Assembly: GCA_019414205.1 (NCBI GenBank) | Contig: DXML01000001.1 | Span: 47,415 to 111,414 of the forward strand | DNA: 64,000 nucleotides | Source: Collinsella sp. | GTDB taxonomy: Bacteria; Actinomycetota; Coriobacteriia; Coriobacteriales; Coriobacteriaceae | Direction of reading: 5' to 3' | Part shown: in pieces, positions 43,257-50,336 of the stretch | Numbering within the stretch: position 1 is the stretch's first letter | Layout: the number at the start of each line of letters is the position of its first letter | Notes under the pieces: model-generated | The model's database searches: none | The model's input: only the letters and a program-made list of their open reading frames with translations | Told to the model about the DNA's origin: nothing | Translations under genes and position numbers: made by a program

Positions 43257-44745
43257 CAGGCGTGCAAATGCCCCGCCCGAAACATGGTAGCTCGCCCAGA
43301 AGCTCGCAGCACTTGCGATAGATGTCGCGTGGGTTGAGTACGTCGAGCTCCTGCGTCACGGCAAAGATCTTGCCAAAGCTGTCGTGGCGACCCACAATCT
43401 GGCGCCTGTACGCGCGCTTGTCCTCGATCGCGTCGTGGTAAAGCTGTGTGAGGAACGTATTGCGATTACGCACGAGCTCGTTTTGATCGCGCTCCGCCCT
43501 AATGGCTTCGCTGTTGCGCAGCTGCACATAGCCGCACACGGCACCCACCACAAAGTACGCAATAAACGGCAGCCAGTTGGACGGCTCGTAAAAGAGACCC
43601 TGGAAGGTATAACCGTACTGAGTAAAGTAGCTCGCGGCCAAACCCACCGACGCCAGCAGCGCCGCAACCAGGCCAAAATCGAGCCCATACAGCGTGCCGA
43701 TCAGTACCACGTACAGCAGGCGGTAGTCGAGCACGTTAAGCTGAGCAGACTGCGAAAACACCAGCTCCAGGCCCTCAAAGAGCACCCAGGCCAGCGCGGT
43801 CTCCAGGCATTTGATGGGCAGTGTCCGCCCGCGCATGCGGTCGATGGCGGCACGCAGCGGATGGCGCTTGCCCGCGAGGGTCTGCTCCCAGCGGGCGTGT
43901 ATGGTCGAAAGATCGCGCAGCGCGTCATAGCGCTGGAACCACCCGTAGCGCGTGCGGACGGTATCGCTCGGAGCAATGGAGACGACGGCGTCCCCGTCGT
44001 AGGTAATGTCGAGCCCCGGGAACAAGCCCTTGAGCGCCTCGCCCAGGTCTCCCACGGTGTGGGCAAAGCTATCCGGAACCTCGAGTTCCTCGAATGTGGC
44101 ATCCCAGCTGTCGAAGATGCGACGCACCAGAACGGCCAGCTCCTCGGCGCAGAGGGCACCGAGCGGTGAGTCCGCCCCAGCCCTCATGACAGCAGAGCCT
44201 TGCGAGCACGCCTCGAACAGCGGGGTCAAAATCGGGTCTTCCAGCGTGGGCGAGGCGGTGTACAGATACGGCACGCGCAAGATCTTGGCCTGAATGCCGT
44301 CGCGGACCGCATAGTAGCGGCACAGGTCGTTGGCCGCACGGGCAATGATGCCCTTGCCGTTTTGCCCCGCAACGTCCACCGCACCGTCCGCTCCCATGGG
44401 ACCAGTCACAAACAGCAGCTGAATCTGGCGACCCATGCAAGCTCGAAAGACGGAGCGCAGCAGCTCGATGTCGCCAACGGCCTCGGTATGCGGCGTGAGA
44501 TAGGTAGAGAGGTAGACCACACGGTCGAATTCGTAAGCCTGGTCCAGGTGCTGCAGCAGCTCTTTCCAAGACGCATGGAGCGACGACCCGTCACGGCGCG
44601 CCTCGTTGGCCGCCACGACCTGAACATGGTCACCGGGAAACGCCTTGGCACAAAAGTCGTCATCGACATACGCGGTATTGCCAACAACCAGCACTTCCAC
44701 CGTGCGCTCCCCCTCCCCAAATTTAGCTTTTGCCATGGTACACAT
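43204..44745 (-). CDS. pelD: PelD N-terminal part with SDR-like domain, membrane segments and start of GAF
   Basis: A 513-residue frame, first gene of the Pel operon. Residues 15-270 look like a Rossmann/extended-SDR domain (VEVLVVGNTAYVDDD; RVVYLSTYLTPHTEAVGD; LRVPYLYTASP) but lack a clear YxxxK. Four or more hydrophobic helices follow (about residues 310-415: LLYVVLIGTLYGLDFGLVAALL), then a coiled linker and the start of a GAF domain (GKIFAVTQELDVLNPRDIYRK). After CCELL the frame turns to Cys/Arg-rich nonsense and stops, while another frame carries the GAF continuation. The alternative start at Met4 is possible; a TACAAT box lies just upstream. Confidence 0.75.
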   Translation of the reverse strand: MCTMAKAKFGEGERTVEVLVVGNTAYVDDDFCAKAFPGDHVQVVAANEARRDGSSLHASWKELLQHLDQAYEFDRVVYLSTYLTPHTEAVGDIELLRSVFRACMGRQIQLLFVTGPMGADGAVDVAGQNGKGIIARAANDLCRYYAVRDGIQAKILRVPYLYTASPTLEDPILTPLFEACSQGSAVMRAGADSPLGALCAEELAVLVRRIFDSWDATFEELEVPDSFAHTVGDLGEALKGLFPGLDITYDGDAVVSIAPSDTVRTRYGWFQRYDALRDLSTIHARWEQTLAGKRHPLRAAIDRMRGRTLPIKCLETALAWVLFEGLELVFSQSAQLNVLDYRLLYVVLIGTLYGLDFGLVAALLASVGLAASYFTQYGYTFQGLFYEPSNWLPFIAYFVVGAVCGYVQLRNSEAIRAERDQNELVRNRNTFLTQLYHDAIEDKRAYRRQIVGRHDSFGKIFAVTQELDVLNPRDIYRKCCELLGELPCFGRGICTPGGSKSRDCRKCRTLAHA

Positions 44746-44935
44746 GCGTATTGTACGCTGTCAATGTAGGCCAAAGGCAACTTTAAAGCTGTTTTAAGAA
44801 CTTTTTCAGACGGGAAGCGACTCGCGCCTGAGCCAGAGAGCCCTACACGTGCCGCTGCACGGCGGAGAAAGGCGAATCCACTACCCCTCAGGCATAATTC
44901 CTGAGCAAAATCAAGCAGAGCACACGGCTTTTTGC
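44746..44935. other. Pel operon upstream region, no gene seen
   Basis: About 190 bases before the first palindromic element. A -10-like TACAAT on the minus strand ends four bases before the pelD ATG, hinting at a leaderless or very short leader. No open frame here has a ribosome site. Confidence 0.4.
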
Positions 44936-45162
44936 GCCACTTTAAGACGTAATCGGGATGTGGCGAGAGGCCAAATTCGGAAGTGCGGGGAAAACCAAAG
45001 GAATGCTGACCAGACCCCCGTTTTAGGCTTCCGCGACCTGCGGTTTTGATACAAAAAAAACCGCGTTGTGCTCGAAGGTTTTCGATTTTTCCCCGCACTT
45101 CTGTAATTACATCTCTGGATCGAGGGCGCAGGCAATGGTGACGACATCCACGATAGCGCCCC
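44936..45162. repeat. Palindromic repeat element, copy 1 (left of the AlbA/ATPase gene)
   Basis: About 227 bases closely matching copy 2 at 47121-47342 in the same orientation. The core inverted arms (AATTCGGAAGTGCGGGG at 44974 onwards and CCCCGCACTTCTGTAATT ending 45108) bracket about 90 bases containing CTGCGGTTTT and AACCGCG. No coding capacity. The pair flanks one gene, as in a composite element. Confidence 0.75.
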
Positions 45163-45344
45163 CCCTATGCCTGATACCAAAATCGTTCCATAGGGACCCG
45201 TTTCCCAATGGGACGATTCTTCACAAAGGGCATTAAGGCGCATGAGAACATGGTAGAGGCAAGCAAGCGCGCTTCCACGTTTTCGCCCATGGTGACCACG
45301 GTATAATCCAACGAGACAAGCAACGAACGGGAAAGGCAGCGCGG

Positions 45345-46727
45345 ATGAACCTGGGCAGCGAGAGCGAGACCGTCGAGTTCAAGAAGTCCACTGGCGAGCA
45401 TAAAGAAGCACTGCAAGCCATCAGCGCCATGCTGAACAAGCACGGCCGCGGCGAGCTCTACTTCGGCGTGAAGGACAACGGCGATGTCATCGGCCAGGAT
45501 GTCAGCGACGCAACGCTGCGCCAGGTGACGTCGTGGGTGTCCGACAAGATCGAGCCCGCGGTGTTCCCGACGGTCGAGTGCCTCGACGCCGATGATGGGC
45601 TGCGATACATCAAAATTGCCTTCTCAGGTGCCGACGCCCCCTACTCCGCCGACGGACGCTACTTCACCCGCGTGGGGACTTCGAACAAAGCGCTGTCGGC
45701 CTCGGAGCTGAGCGCCATGGTCGTCAAGCGTGAGCGCGCCCGTAGCCCGTGGGACTCGCTGCCGTCCGGCAGGCCCGTCTCCGACGCCGACGAGCAGGCG
45801 GTGCGTGACTTCGTCGCGCGCGGCGGCAGGGCCGGACGCGTGGGCGGCGGGTTCGCCGGCGTGGAGGACACCTTGGCAAGGCTCGACCTCGTCGCGCCCG
45901 ACGGCAGCCTAAGAAACGCCGCGGTGGAGCTGTTCTGCGAGGGATCCGACACCTACCCCAGGATGAAGCTGGGGCTTCTGGGCGGCAACACCAAGGCCAA
46001 GATCCTCGACCTGCGCCGCGAGTGCGGCACCATGCTCAAGCTGCTCGACTTCGCCGAGTACTTCGTGACGTCGAACATCAGGCGCGAGTTCGTCATCGGC
46101 GAGACGGGCATGTACCGCAAGGAGATCCCCGAGATCCCGGCCGAGGCCATCCGCGAGGCGGTTGCCAACGCGCTGTGCCACCGCGACTACACCACCGGCA
46201 CCGCCGTCGAGGTCAACGTGTTCATGGACACCGTCCAGATCGTGAGCCCGGGCCTGTTCCCCGAGGGCGACTCGCCGCAAGAGCACCTAGACGGTACCGC
46301 GAGCGAGTTCGGCCTCCGAAACCCCGCGATCGCGCGCACCCTGTTCCGCGCCGGCGTCATCGAGCAGTACGGCACGGGCATACCGCGCATCAAGGAGGCC
46401 TGCGAGGCAGCCGGCGTGAGGTTCCGCTTCGAGCAGACCGTCAACAGCACCGTCGTCGTCTTCGAGCGTCCTGGGTTACAGAAAGCGGCCTTCAGGAGAA
46501 CCGCGGCCGACAACCGACCGCTCCTCAGCGAGCGCGAACGAGCAGCGATGGCAATTGCCGCCGCTCAGGGGAAAATCACGACCTCCGACCTCGCGCGGGA
46601 GTCCAATGTCGGTAGGAAAACGGCCTCGAAGACTCTGAAAGACCTTGCCGGGCGAGGCCTGTTGGAATGGGTAGGGAAAAGCCCGAAAGACCCGCACCAG
46701 TTCTACAGGATGCCAAGCGAAGTTTGA
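45345..46727 (+). CDS. AlbA_2/Schlafen-type ATP-binding protein with HATPase_c_4 and winged helix
   Basis: A 460-residue protein of the divergent AlbA_2 family. Residues 5-125 are the AlbA_2 domain (SESETVEFKKSTGEHKEAL; GRGELYFGVKDNGDVIGQ), residues about 240-370 a GHKL-type ATPase module (EAIREAVANALCHRDYT; YGTGIPRIKEACEAAG), and residues 390-455 a winged helix (ITTSDLARESNVGRKTASK). Such proteins act as regulators or defence components; the actual role is unknown. TATAAT at 45302-45307 and GGAAAGG precede the ATG. It is bracketed by two palindromic repeat copies. Confidence 0.85.
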   Translation: MNLGSESETVEFKKSTGEHKEALQAISAMLNKHGRGELYFGVKDNGDVIGQDVSDATLRQVTSWVSDKIEPAVFPTVECLDADDGLRYIKIAFSGADAPYSADGRYFTRVGTSNKALSASELSAMVVKRERARSPWDSLPSGRPVSDADEQAVRDFVARGGRAGRVGGGFAGVEDTLARLDLVAPDGSLRNAAVELFCEGSDTYPRMKLGLLGGNTKAKILDLRRECGTMLKLLDFAEYFVTSNIRREFVIGETGMYRKEIPEIPAEAIREAVANALCHRDYTTGTAVEVNVFMDTVQIVSPGLFPEGDSPQEHLDGTASEFGLRNPAIARTLFRAGVIEQYGTGIPRIKEACEAAGVRFRFEQTVNSTVVVFERPGLQKAAFRRTAADNRPLLSERERAAMAIAAAQGKITTSDLARESNVGRKTASKTLKDLAGRGLLEWVGKSPKDPHQFYRMPSEV

Positions 46728-46781
46728 GGCTGCAGGTCCTAGCCGGGAAACAGGCCCATTGCGTTTGCTGCCCTCCCCCTG

Positions 46782-46838
46782 CTGGGCACTACTGAGTAAT
46801 CTACTGGGCACTGCTGAGTAATCTACTGAGTAGTGCCC
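46782..46838. repeat. 22-bp tandem repeat with inverted end
   Basis: Two 22-bp units (CTGGGCACTACTGAGTAATC type) differ at one position, followed by AGTAGTGCCC, which is the inverse of the unit start GGGCACTACT. The set could fold into alternative hairpins downstream of the AlbA_2 gene. Possibly a terminator variant or a protein-binding array. Confidence 0.6.
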
Positions 46839-46890
46839 AAGCGCGAGTTGGCAAGTCCGCCGAAGCCCAGAGAAACGGCTCCGAAGAATA

Positions 46891-46949
46891 TACTGACCGC
46901 TACTGACCGCTACTGATCGCGGCATTCGGCAGGCCCGCCGAATGCCGCG
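46891..46949. repeat. Three 10-bp tandem units and a 13-bp perfect hairpin
   Basis: TACTGACCGC occurs twice and once as TACTGATCGC (46891-46920). It runs into CGCGGCATTCGGC, a 6-base loop and GCCGAATGCCGCG (46918-46949). No U-tract follows. Between 46728 and 47430 no gene is supported; this and the neighbouring repeats are the only structures seen. Confidence 0.6.
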
Positions 46950-47120
46950 GTCTCCCGAGACTAGCAGAGCCGCCCTTATTGTTAGCGCTGCCGAAGCAAG
47001 CCCTACTTCAGCAGCAACTTGAATTTTCGTGCGATGAGCCTCCCCGGAGCCAAGAGCCTTTTGCCCTAATCACAACACCGCAATTCAAGCACCGCAGAAA
47101 ACTCCATTAGCGATGAACCA

Positions 47121-47342
47121 GCCACTTGAAGACGTGATCAAGGTGCGGCAAGGGGTCAAATTCGGAAGTGCGGGGAAAATCGAAGAAATGCTAACCAGGC
47201 CCCAGTTTTCGCTTCCGCGAACTGCGGTTTTGGTGCTAAAAATCGCGTTGTGCTCGAAGGTTCTCGATTTTCCCCGCACTTCCGTAATTACATCCTTGGA
47301 TCGAGAGTGCAGGCAACAATGACGTCATCCGCGATAGCACCC
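47121..47342. repeat. Palindromic repeat element, copy 2 (right of the AlbA/ATPase gene)
   Basis: Same family and orientation as 44936-45162. Arms 47159-47183 and 47264-47289 are complementary apart from a single-base indel (GGAAGTGCGGGGAAAATCGA). The inner spacer again has CTGCGGTTTT. Together with copy 1 it frames positions 45163-47120. Confidence 0.75.
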
Positions 47343-47431
47343 AACAGTCACGGACGTACAAAAGGCCGTTGCCGGAAGCCTCCATACAACGACTCTTCTT
47401 TGCGCGCGCCACGCTCGCAATGCTCCATTAA

Positions 47432-47494
47432 ATGTAACTAATTGATTTGCTATATACCATTCATAATGGCACATAGCAAATCAATTAGTTACAT
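47432..47494. promoter_or_regulatory. 22-bp perfect inverted repeat (operator- or recombination-site-like)
   Basis: Arms 47432-47453 and 47473-47494 are perfect complements (TAACTAATTGATTTGCTAT core) with a 19-base spacer that itself holds CCATTCATAATGG. The left arm overlaps TATATA, a likely -10 box, and the right arm ends just before the ribosome site of a 33-residue ORF. It could be a repressor operator, a leader hairpin or a site for a site-specific recombinase. Confidence 0.7.
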
Positions 47495-47507
47495 GTGGAG
47501 GCAGAAC

Positions 47508-47609
47508 ATGAGGGAGTACGTCGAGAAGCAGCTGCACACTAGAGTCGATTGCGAGCCCAACGACGCCTCGGAAATAACGACGCAAAACTCTTTCCGAAAG
47601 TGTAGGTGA
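47508..47609 (+). CDS. Small ORF of 33 residues coupled to the next gene
   Basis: Reads MREYVEKQLHTRVD... to FRKCR. GGAGG stands six bases before the ATG, and its TGA overlaps the next gene's GTG (GTGA), a translational-coupling arrangement. It starts 13 bases after the 22-bp inverted repeat. It may be a leader peptide or a small regulator; no family was recognised. Confidence 0.5.
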   Translation: MREYVEKQLHTRVDCEPNDASEITTQNSFRKCR

Positions 47610-48127
47610 GCGAAATGGCGACTCATGCATACGATGACCTTTATTCTTATCTAGCCGCATTCAAGAACAGCTCTCTTGCCGAAATAATTGCGTACCTAGA
47701 AGAACTGGGGCAAAGGAGGTTCGACGCCTTTATTAGGGGCCTTGCACCCCTTATCCCAATCGAAAAAATCGAAAATCAATCCCTGTTCAATTTTTCTGTT
47801 GACTCCACCCTTGAAGGAGGCAAATTCCCCTGCACTGACTATGCCTGTCGAGAGCAAAACATTTACCATTTGGCAAAGTTCTCAGCATTGTATGCAGATA
47901 AAACACTGATTCATTGCCCTATAGAATCGGCATTCGAAATGGGGCACGATGATTATGTCTCAGTCGATGAACTTGCATTCGGGATCTATTTGACCATGCG
48001 AGTCGAAGACATAGTCAAAGCTGGAATACTCGGATTTTCGAGCAATTACATTCCTCTTTGCAAAGATTGCCTAGCGCGACAAATCGAAAGAGAATCAAAA
48101 GCAAAAGGATTGATATCGAGTTATTAG
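47606..48127 (+). CDS. Hypothetical protein, 5' part of an amber-interrupted frame
   Basis: A 173-residue product from a GTG start, ending at TAG (48125-48127). The composition is much more AT-rich than the housekeeping genes, suggesting transfer. A CxxC lies near the end (PLCKDCLARQ), along with a helical start (DLYSYLAAFKNSSLAEI). After the TAG the same frame stays open for 29 codons and continues into the next listed ORF without any shift, so this was probably one gene of about 445 codons. No known family was recognised. Confidence 0.6.
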   Translation: MSEMATHAYDDLYSYLAAFKNSSLAEIIAYLEELGQRRFDAFIRGLAPLIPIEKIENQSLFNFSVDSTLEGGKFPCTDYACREQNIYHLAKFSALYADKTLIHCPIESAFEMGHDDYVSVDELAFGIYLTMRVEDIVKAGILGFSSNYIPLCKDCLARQIERESKAKGLISSY

Positions 48128-48214
48128 GATGAACTCGTACGACAATTCTGTTCCTCTACCTCGTGCACTTTAAAACAAGCACCAGATGGGAATCTGTATG
48201 TAGCGATTGAGGGA

Positions 48215-48943
48215 ATGGATGCATATGGGTCCCATGATGAGATGGATGTCGATTTCCTGGTAATCCCGTCTGAATACGAATCGCTCTATGCAAGCCAAGG
48301 CGAAACGCGATTGGATAGAGACATGCTGGAGAAAGGCGGCATCTTGACTATCCTACTGCCATTGTTGGACGATTGCTTTCAAGCCCTCGTCAATCCCTAT
48401 TTTTCGAATAGCTCGTATTTAACCACTCGTCCAGCTCAGATTGAGTTCCTCGAGTCCGCAACTTCCACCCTTTATCCTCGAAAAGATCAGACCATACCCA
48501 TTCGCCGGTTATCTTGCCCCCTCCCCATTGCTGAAAATGCAACGTTGCGTAGCATCCTTGATTGCCGCATTAGAAACGAAGAGTCGTTTCTTGTGTTTAG
48601 GGATACCTTGTCCAAAGGCCTGAGCGAAAGGCCCATCGACACCTCGACATTAGCTGACCTGAAGAACAACCTAATTGAGCCCGAGCTTCACAAGATATCT
48701 TTAGTGATGAAAAACGAGCGATCCCGATTAGTCACCTCCGCAGGCATTGAAGCCGCTATCGGAATTGCGAGCTTTACATTGGGGCAATACGGAATCGCAT
48801 CACCTTCTGATGCCATGGCCTTCCTCGGGGCTGCCGGCATAGGGGCCGTTGCATCTCAATCCGCAGATTTCTTGCGAGAAGCCAAGGCAAAAGAGAACCC
48901 CATGTATTTCCTCTGGAAGCTCAATAGAAACAACCGTCTGTAA
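48215..48943 (+). CDS. Hypothetical protein, 3' part of the amber-interrupted frame
   Basis: The 242 residues counted from the internal ATG are in the same frame as 47606-48127; the open stretch actually begins right after the TAG at 48128. The first part is acidic (SHDEMDVDFLVIPSEYES). Near the C-terminus are two hydrophobic helices (AAIGIASFTLGQYGI and AMAFLGAAGIGAVAS) and a basic tail. The internal ATG lacks a clear ribosome site, so this is more likely the rest of an interrupted protein than an independent gene. Confidence 0.55.
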   Translation: MDAYGSHDEMDVDFLVIPSEYESLYASQGETRLDRDMLEKGGILTILLPLLDDCFQALVNPYFSNSSYLTTRPAQIEFLESATSTLYPRKDQTIPIRRLSCPLPIAENATLRSILDCRIRNEESFLVFRDTLSKGLSERPIDTSTLADLKNNLIEPELHKISLVMKNERSRLVTSAGIEAAIGIASFTLGQYGIASPSDAMAFLGAAGIGAVASQSADFLREAKAKENPMYFLWKLNRNNRL

Positions 48944-49011
48944 CCTAAGGGGCAGAACACCGCAGTCGCCGAGCATATCTCGATCATTAAATAAAGGCAG
49001 CACTAGAAAGG

Positions 49012-49143
49012 ATGCGAATCGTGAAGAACCGATTCCCTTTACGAATGCCTAATGCAGTAAAAATCACTGGTAGATCCGAGCAGTTTAACCAAGACGACAA
49101 GAGCGCGCTCAGATTGCTGTCTGCAGTAGCTAGCCAAGTATAG
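49012..49143 (+). CDS. Possible small ORF of 40-43 residues
   Basis: Open from ATG 49012 or GTG 49021 (AAAGG upstream), reading MKNRFPLRMPNAV... to LLSAVASQV before TAG. It converges with and overlaps by 14 bases the minus-strand gene ending at 49130. Coding is plausible from composition only. Confidence 0.3.
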   Translation: MRIVKNRFPLRMPNAVKITGRSEQFNQDDKSALRLLSAVASQV

Positions 49144-49834
49144 ATACCATCCTGTTTCCAAATTCGGTCCTACGATAAACCCTTTCTTCTTTCTCAATTT
49201 CGTCGGGATCGTCGAAGATGAGCGTCGTATCTACTACGTCCCACTGCTGCCGATGGATATCCTCAATCAGCAATCCCAGTCCGGTTAATCGAAGAAGAAC
49301 TTCTGCATCTCTGCCTCTGAGCGTCTGAAAAGTTTCCTTTTCTCGAAGCATTTCGTAGTCTCCAGGTAGAAATCTGTCCAAAGTCTCTGCAAACAAACGA
49401 AGATCGTCCCAGCTAATTTCTTTATCTAGGTAGGCCTCATAAATCTTTGCTAGTCGCCGCGCTTTGTCCTCCTCAATGTATCTTTCGAGCAGGATAAGCA
49501 GGTACTCAATATCGCGCTTCCTATTTGACTCTTCAAAGTATTGCTTGTACTTGTTCCATGAGCCATTTTCAAAAGAGTCGCGGTTGAACTCATCGAGGAA
49601 ACACGCATACTTCTTCAGCAGATGCGCATTGTGGATATTGTTTCCGATTTTGTAGATGCTCACTAGGCTTGAGATGACGGGGATGTCCTTCAAGAACTCG
49701 TTTTGGAGAATTTCGTCCAGGCCAACCTCTGCGATATTCGAAATAAGTTCGAGAGAGTCGCTGCAAATAGTCGGCCTTGCGTCGTCTTGCAAGCGCGATA
49801 GACCGGCCTTAGTTGATTCCTCTGCGTTTGCCAT
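49130..49834 (-). CDS. Hypothetical protein, possible island effector or regulator
   Basis: A 234-residue acidic protein. The N-terminal half has an amphipathic or buried segment (LKDIPVISSLVSIYKIGNNI) followed by long helices (KRDIEYLLILLERYIEEDKA). The C-terminal 55 residues have the spacing of a winged helix (LLRLTGLGLLIED ... YRRTEFGNRMVSIL). Similar layouts occur in uncharacterised bacterial proteins near defence genes (recollection, unchecked). The ATG at 49832-49834 follows GAAAGG; an ATG five codons upstream is less likely. AT-rich composition suggests horizontal origin. Confidence 0.65.
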   Translation of the reverse strand: MANAEESTKAGLSRLQDDARPTICSDSLELISNIAEVGLDEILQNEFLKDIPVISSLVSIYKIGNNIHNAHLLKKYACFLDEFNRDSFENGSWNKYKQYFEESNRKRDIEYLLILLERYIEEDKARRLAKIYEAYLDKEISWDDLRLFAETLDRFLPGDYEMLREKETFQTLRGRDAEVLLRLTGLGLLIEDIHRQQWDVVDTTLIFDDPDEIEKEERVYRRTEFGNRMVSILG

Positions 49835-49908
49835 AAGATTACCTTTCATAATAATTTGCCAGTTTTGGCATGCGTTTGCAGCGCCGCTTTTCTGAAAGTG
49901 GCTCCGAT

Positions 49909-50244
49909 TTAAATGCCATCCCCCGAATAAGCGCTCAGGTTCGATTCAACAAGTGCATTGGTTGAAAAGAGCTTTAGACCCCCTTCGAGGTAAAAGTCGC
50001 TTGTGCAGAGCAACCAAATCATCTTGTCGAGCTTGTAGGCAGTGGCCTCGGGGTCCACGCCGCCCTTCCGCGCCGCGCGCGCGGCTTCGAAATAGCAACG
50101 AGCCACTTCGACCTCGCTGTCAGTGGTAGCGTAAAACTGAACAGTATTCAGTAGGCCGTTGACACAAACATCGACGAGCGGCTGCTGAACAAGCCCGAGG
50201 ACCTGTTCAGGGCGATGCAGCTCGAGCTCATGGAGCTGCACCAC
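49909..50244 (-). CDS. Uncertain ORF or gene fragment (111 residues)
   Basis: The part from about residue 33 (NTVQFYATTDSEVEVARCYF ... ATAYKLDKMIWLLCTSDFY) looks protein-like and its composition differs from the first 30 residues, which are antisense to a GC-rich fragment on the other strand. It is best read as a 5'-truncated gene remnant. No ribosome site before the ATG. Confidence 0.35.
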   Translation of the reverse strand: MVQLHELELHRPEQVLGLVQQPLVDVCVNGLLNTVQFYATTDSEVEVARCYFEAARAARKGGVDPEATAYKLDKMIWLLCTSDFYLEGGLKLFSTNALVESNLSAYSGDGI

Positions 50245-50291
50245 GGTTCGCCCTCGACCGTCTTCTGCACGCAGTGCAGGTCGAAGGGCTA
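50158..50291 (+). pseudogene. GC-rich gene fragment (C-terminal remnant)
   Basis: The plus-strand frame reads DTNIDERLLNKPEDLFRAM, then LELMELHHG and FCTQCRSKG before TAG. Codon use resembles the GC-rich core genes, unlike the AT-rich neighbours, and there is a CxxC near the end. No start or domain is visible. Probably debris from an earlier gene; weak evidence. Confidence 0.3.
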
Positions 50292-50336
50292 GGCAGGAGC
50301 CCCGAGGCTTTTCCTAATTCTAGGTGTTAAAGTCGA

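Noticed and set aside
46782..46920. CRISPR array
   Set aside because: Repeats are adjacent without unique spacers, few in number, and no cas genes are present in the window.
46476..46925. Minus-strand frame of 149 codons across the AlbA gene end and the tandem repeats
   Set aside because: It spans repeats and overlaps a well-supported gene; the Ser/Arg-rich composition looks non-coding.
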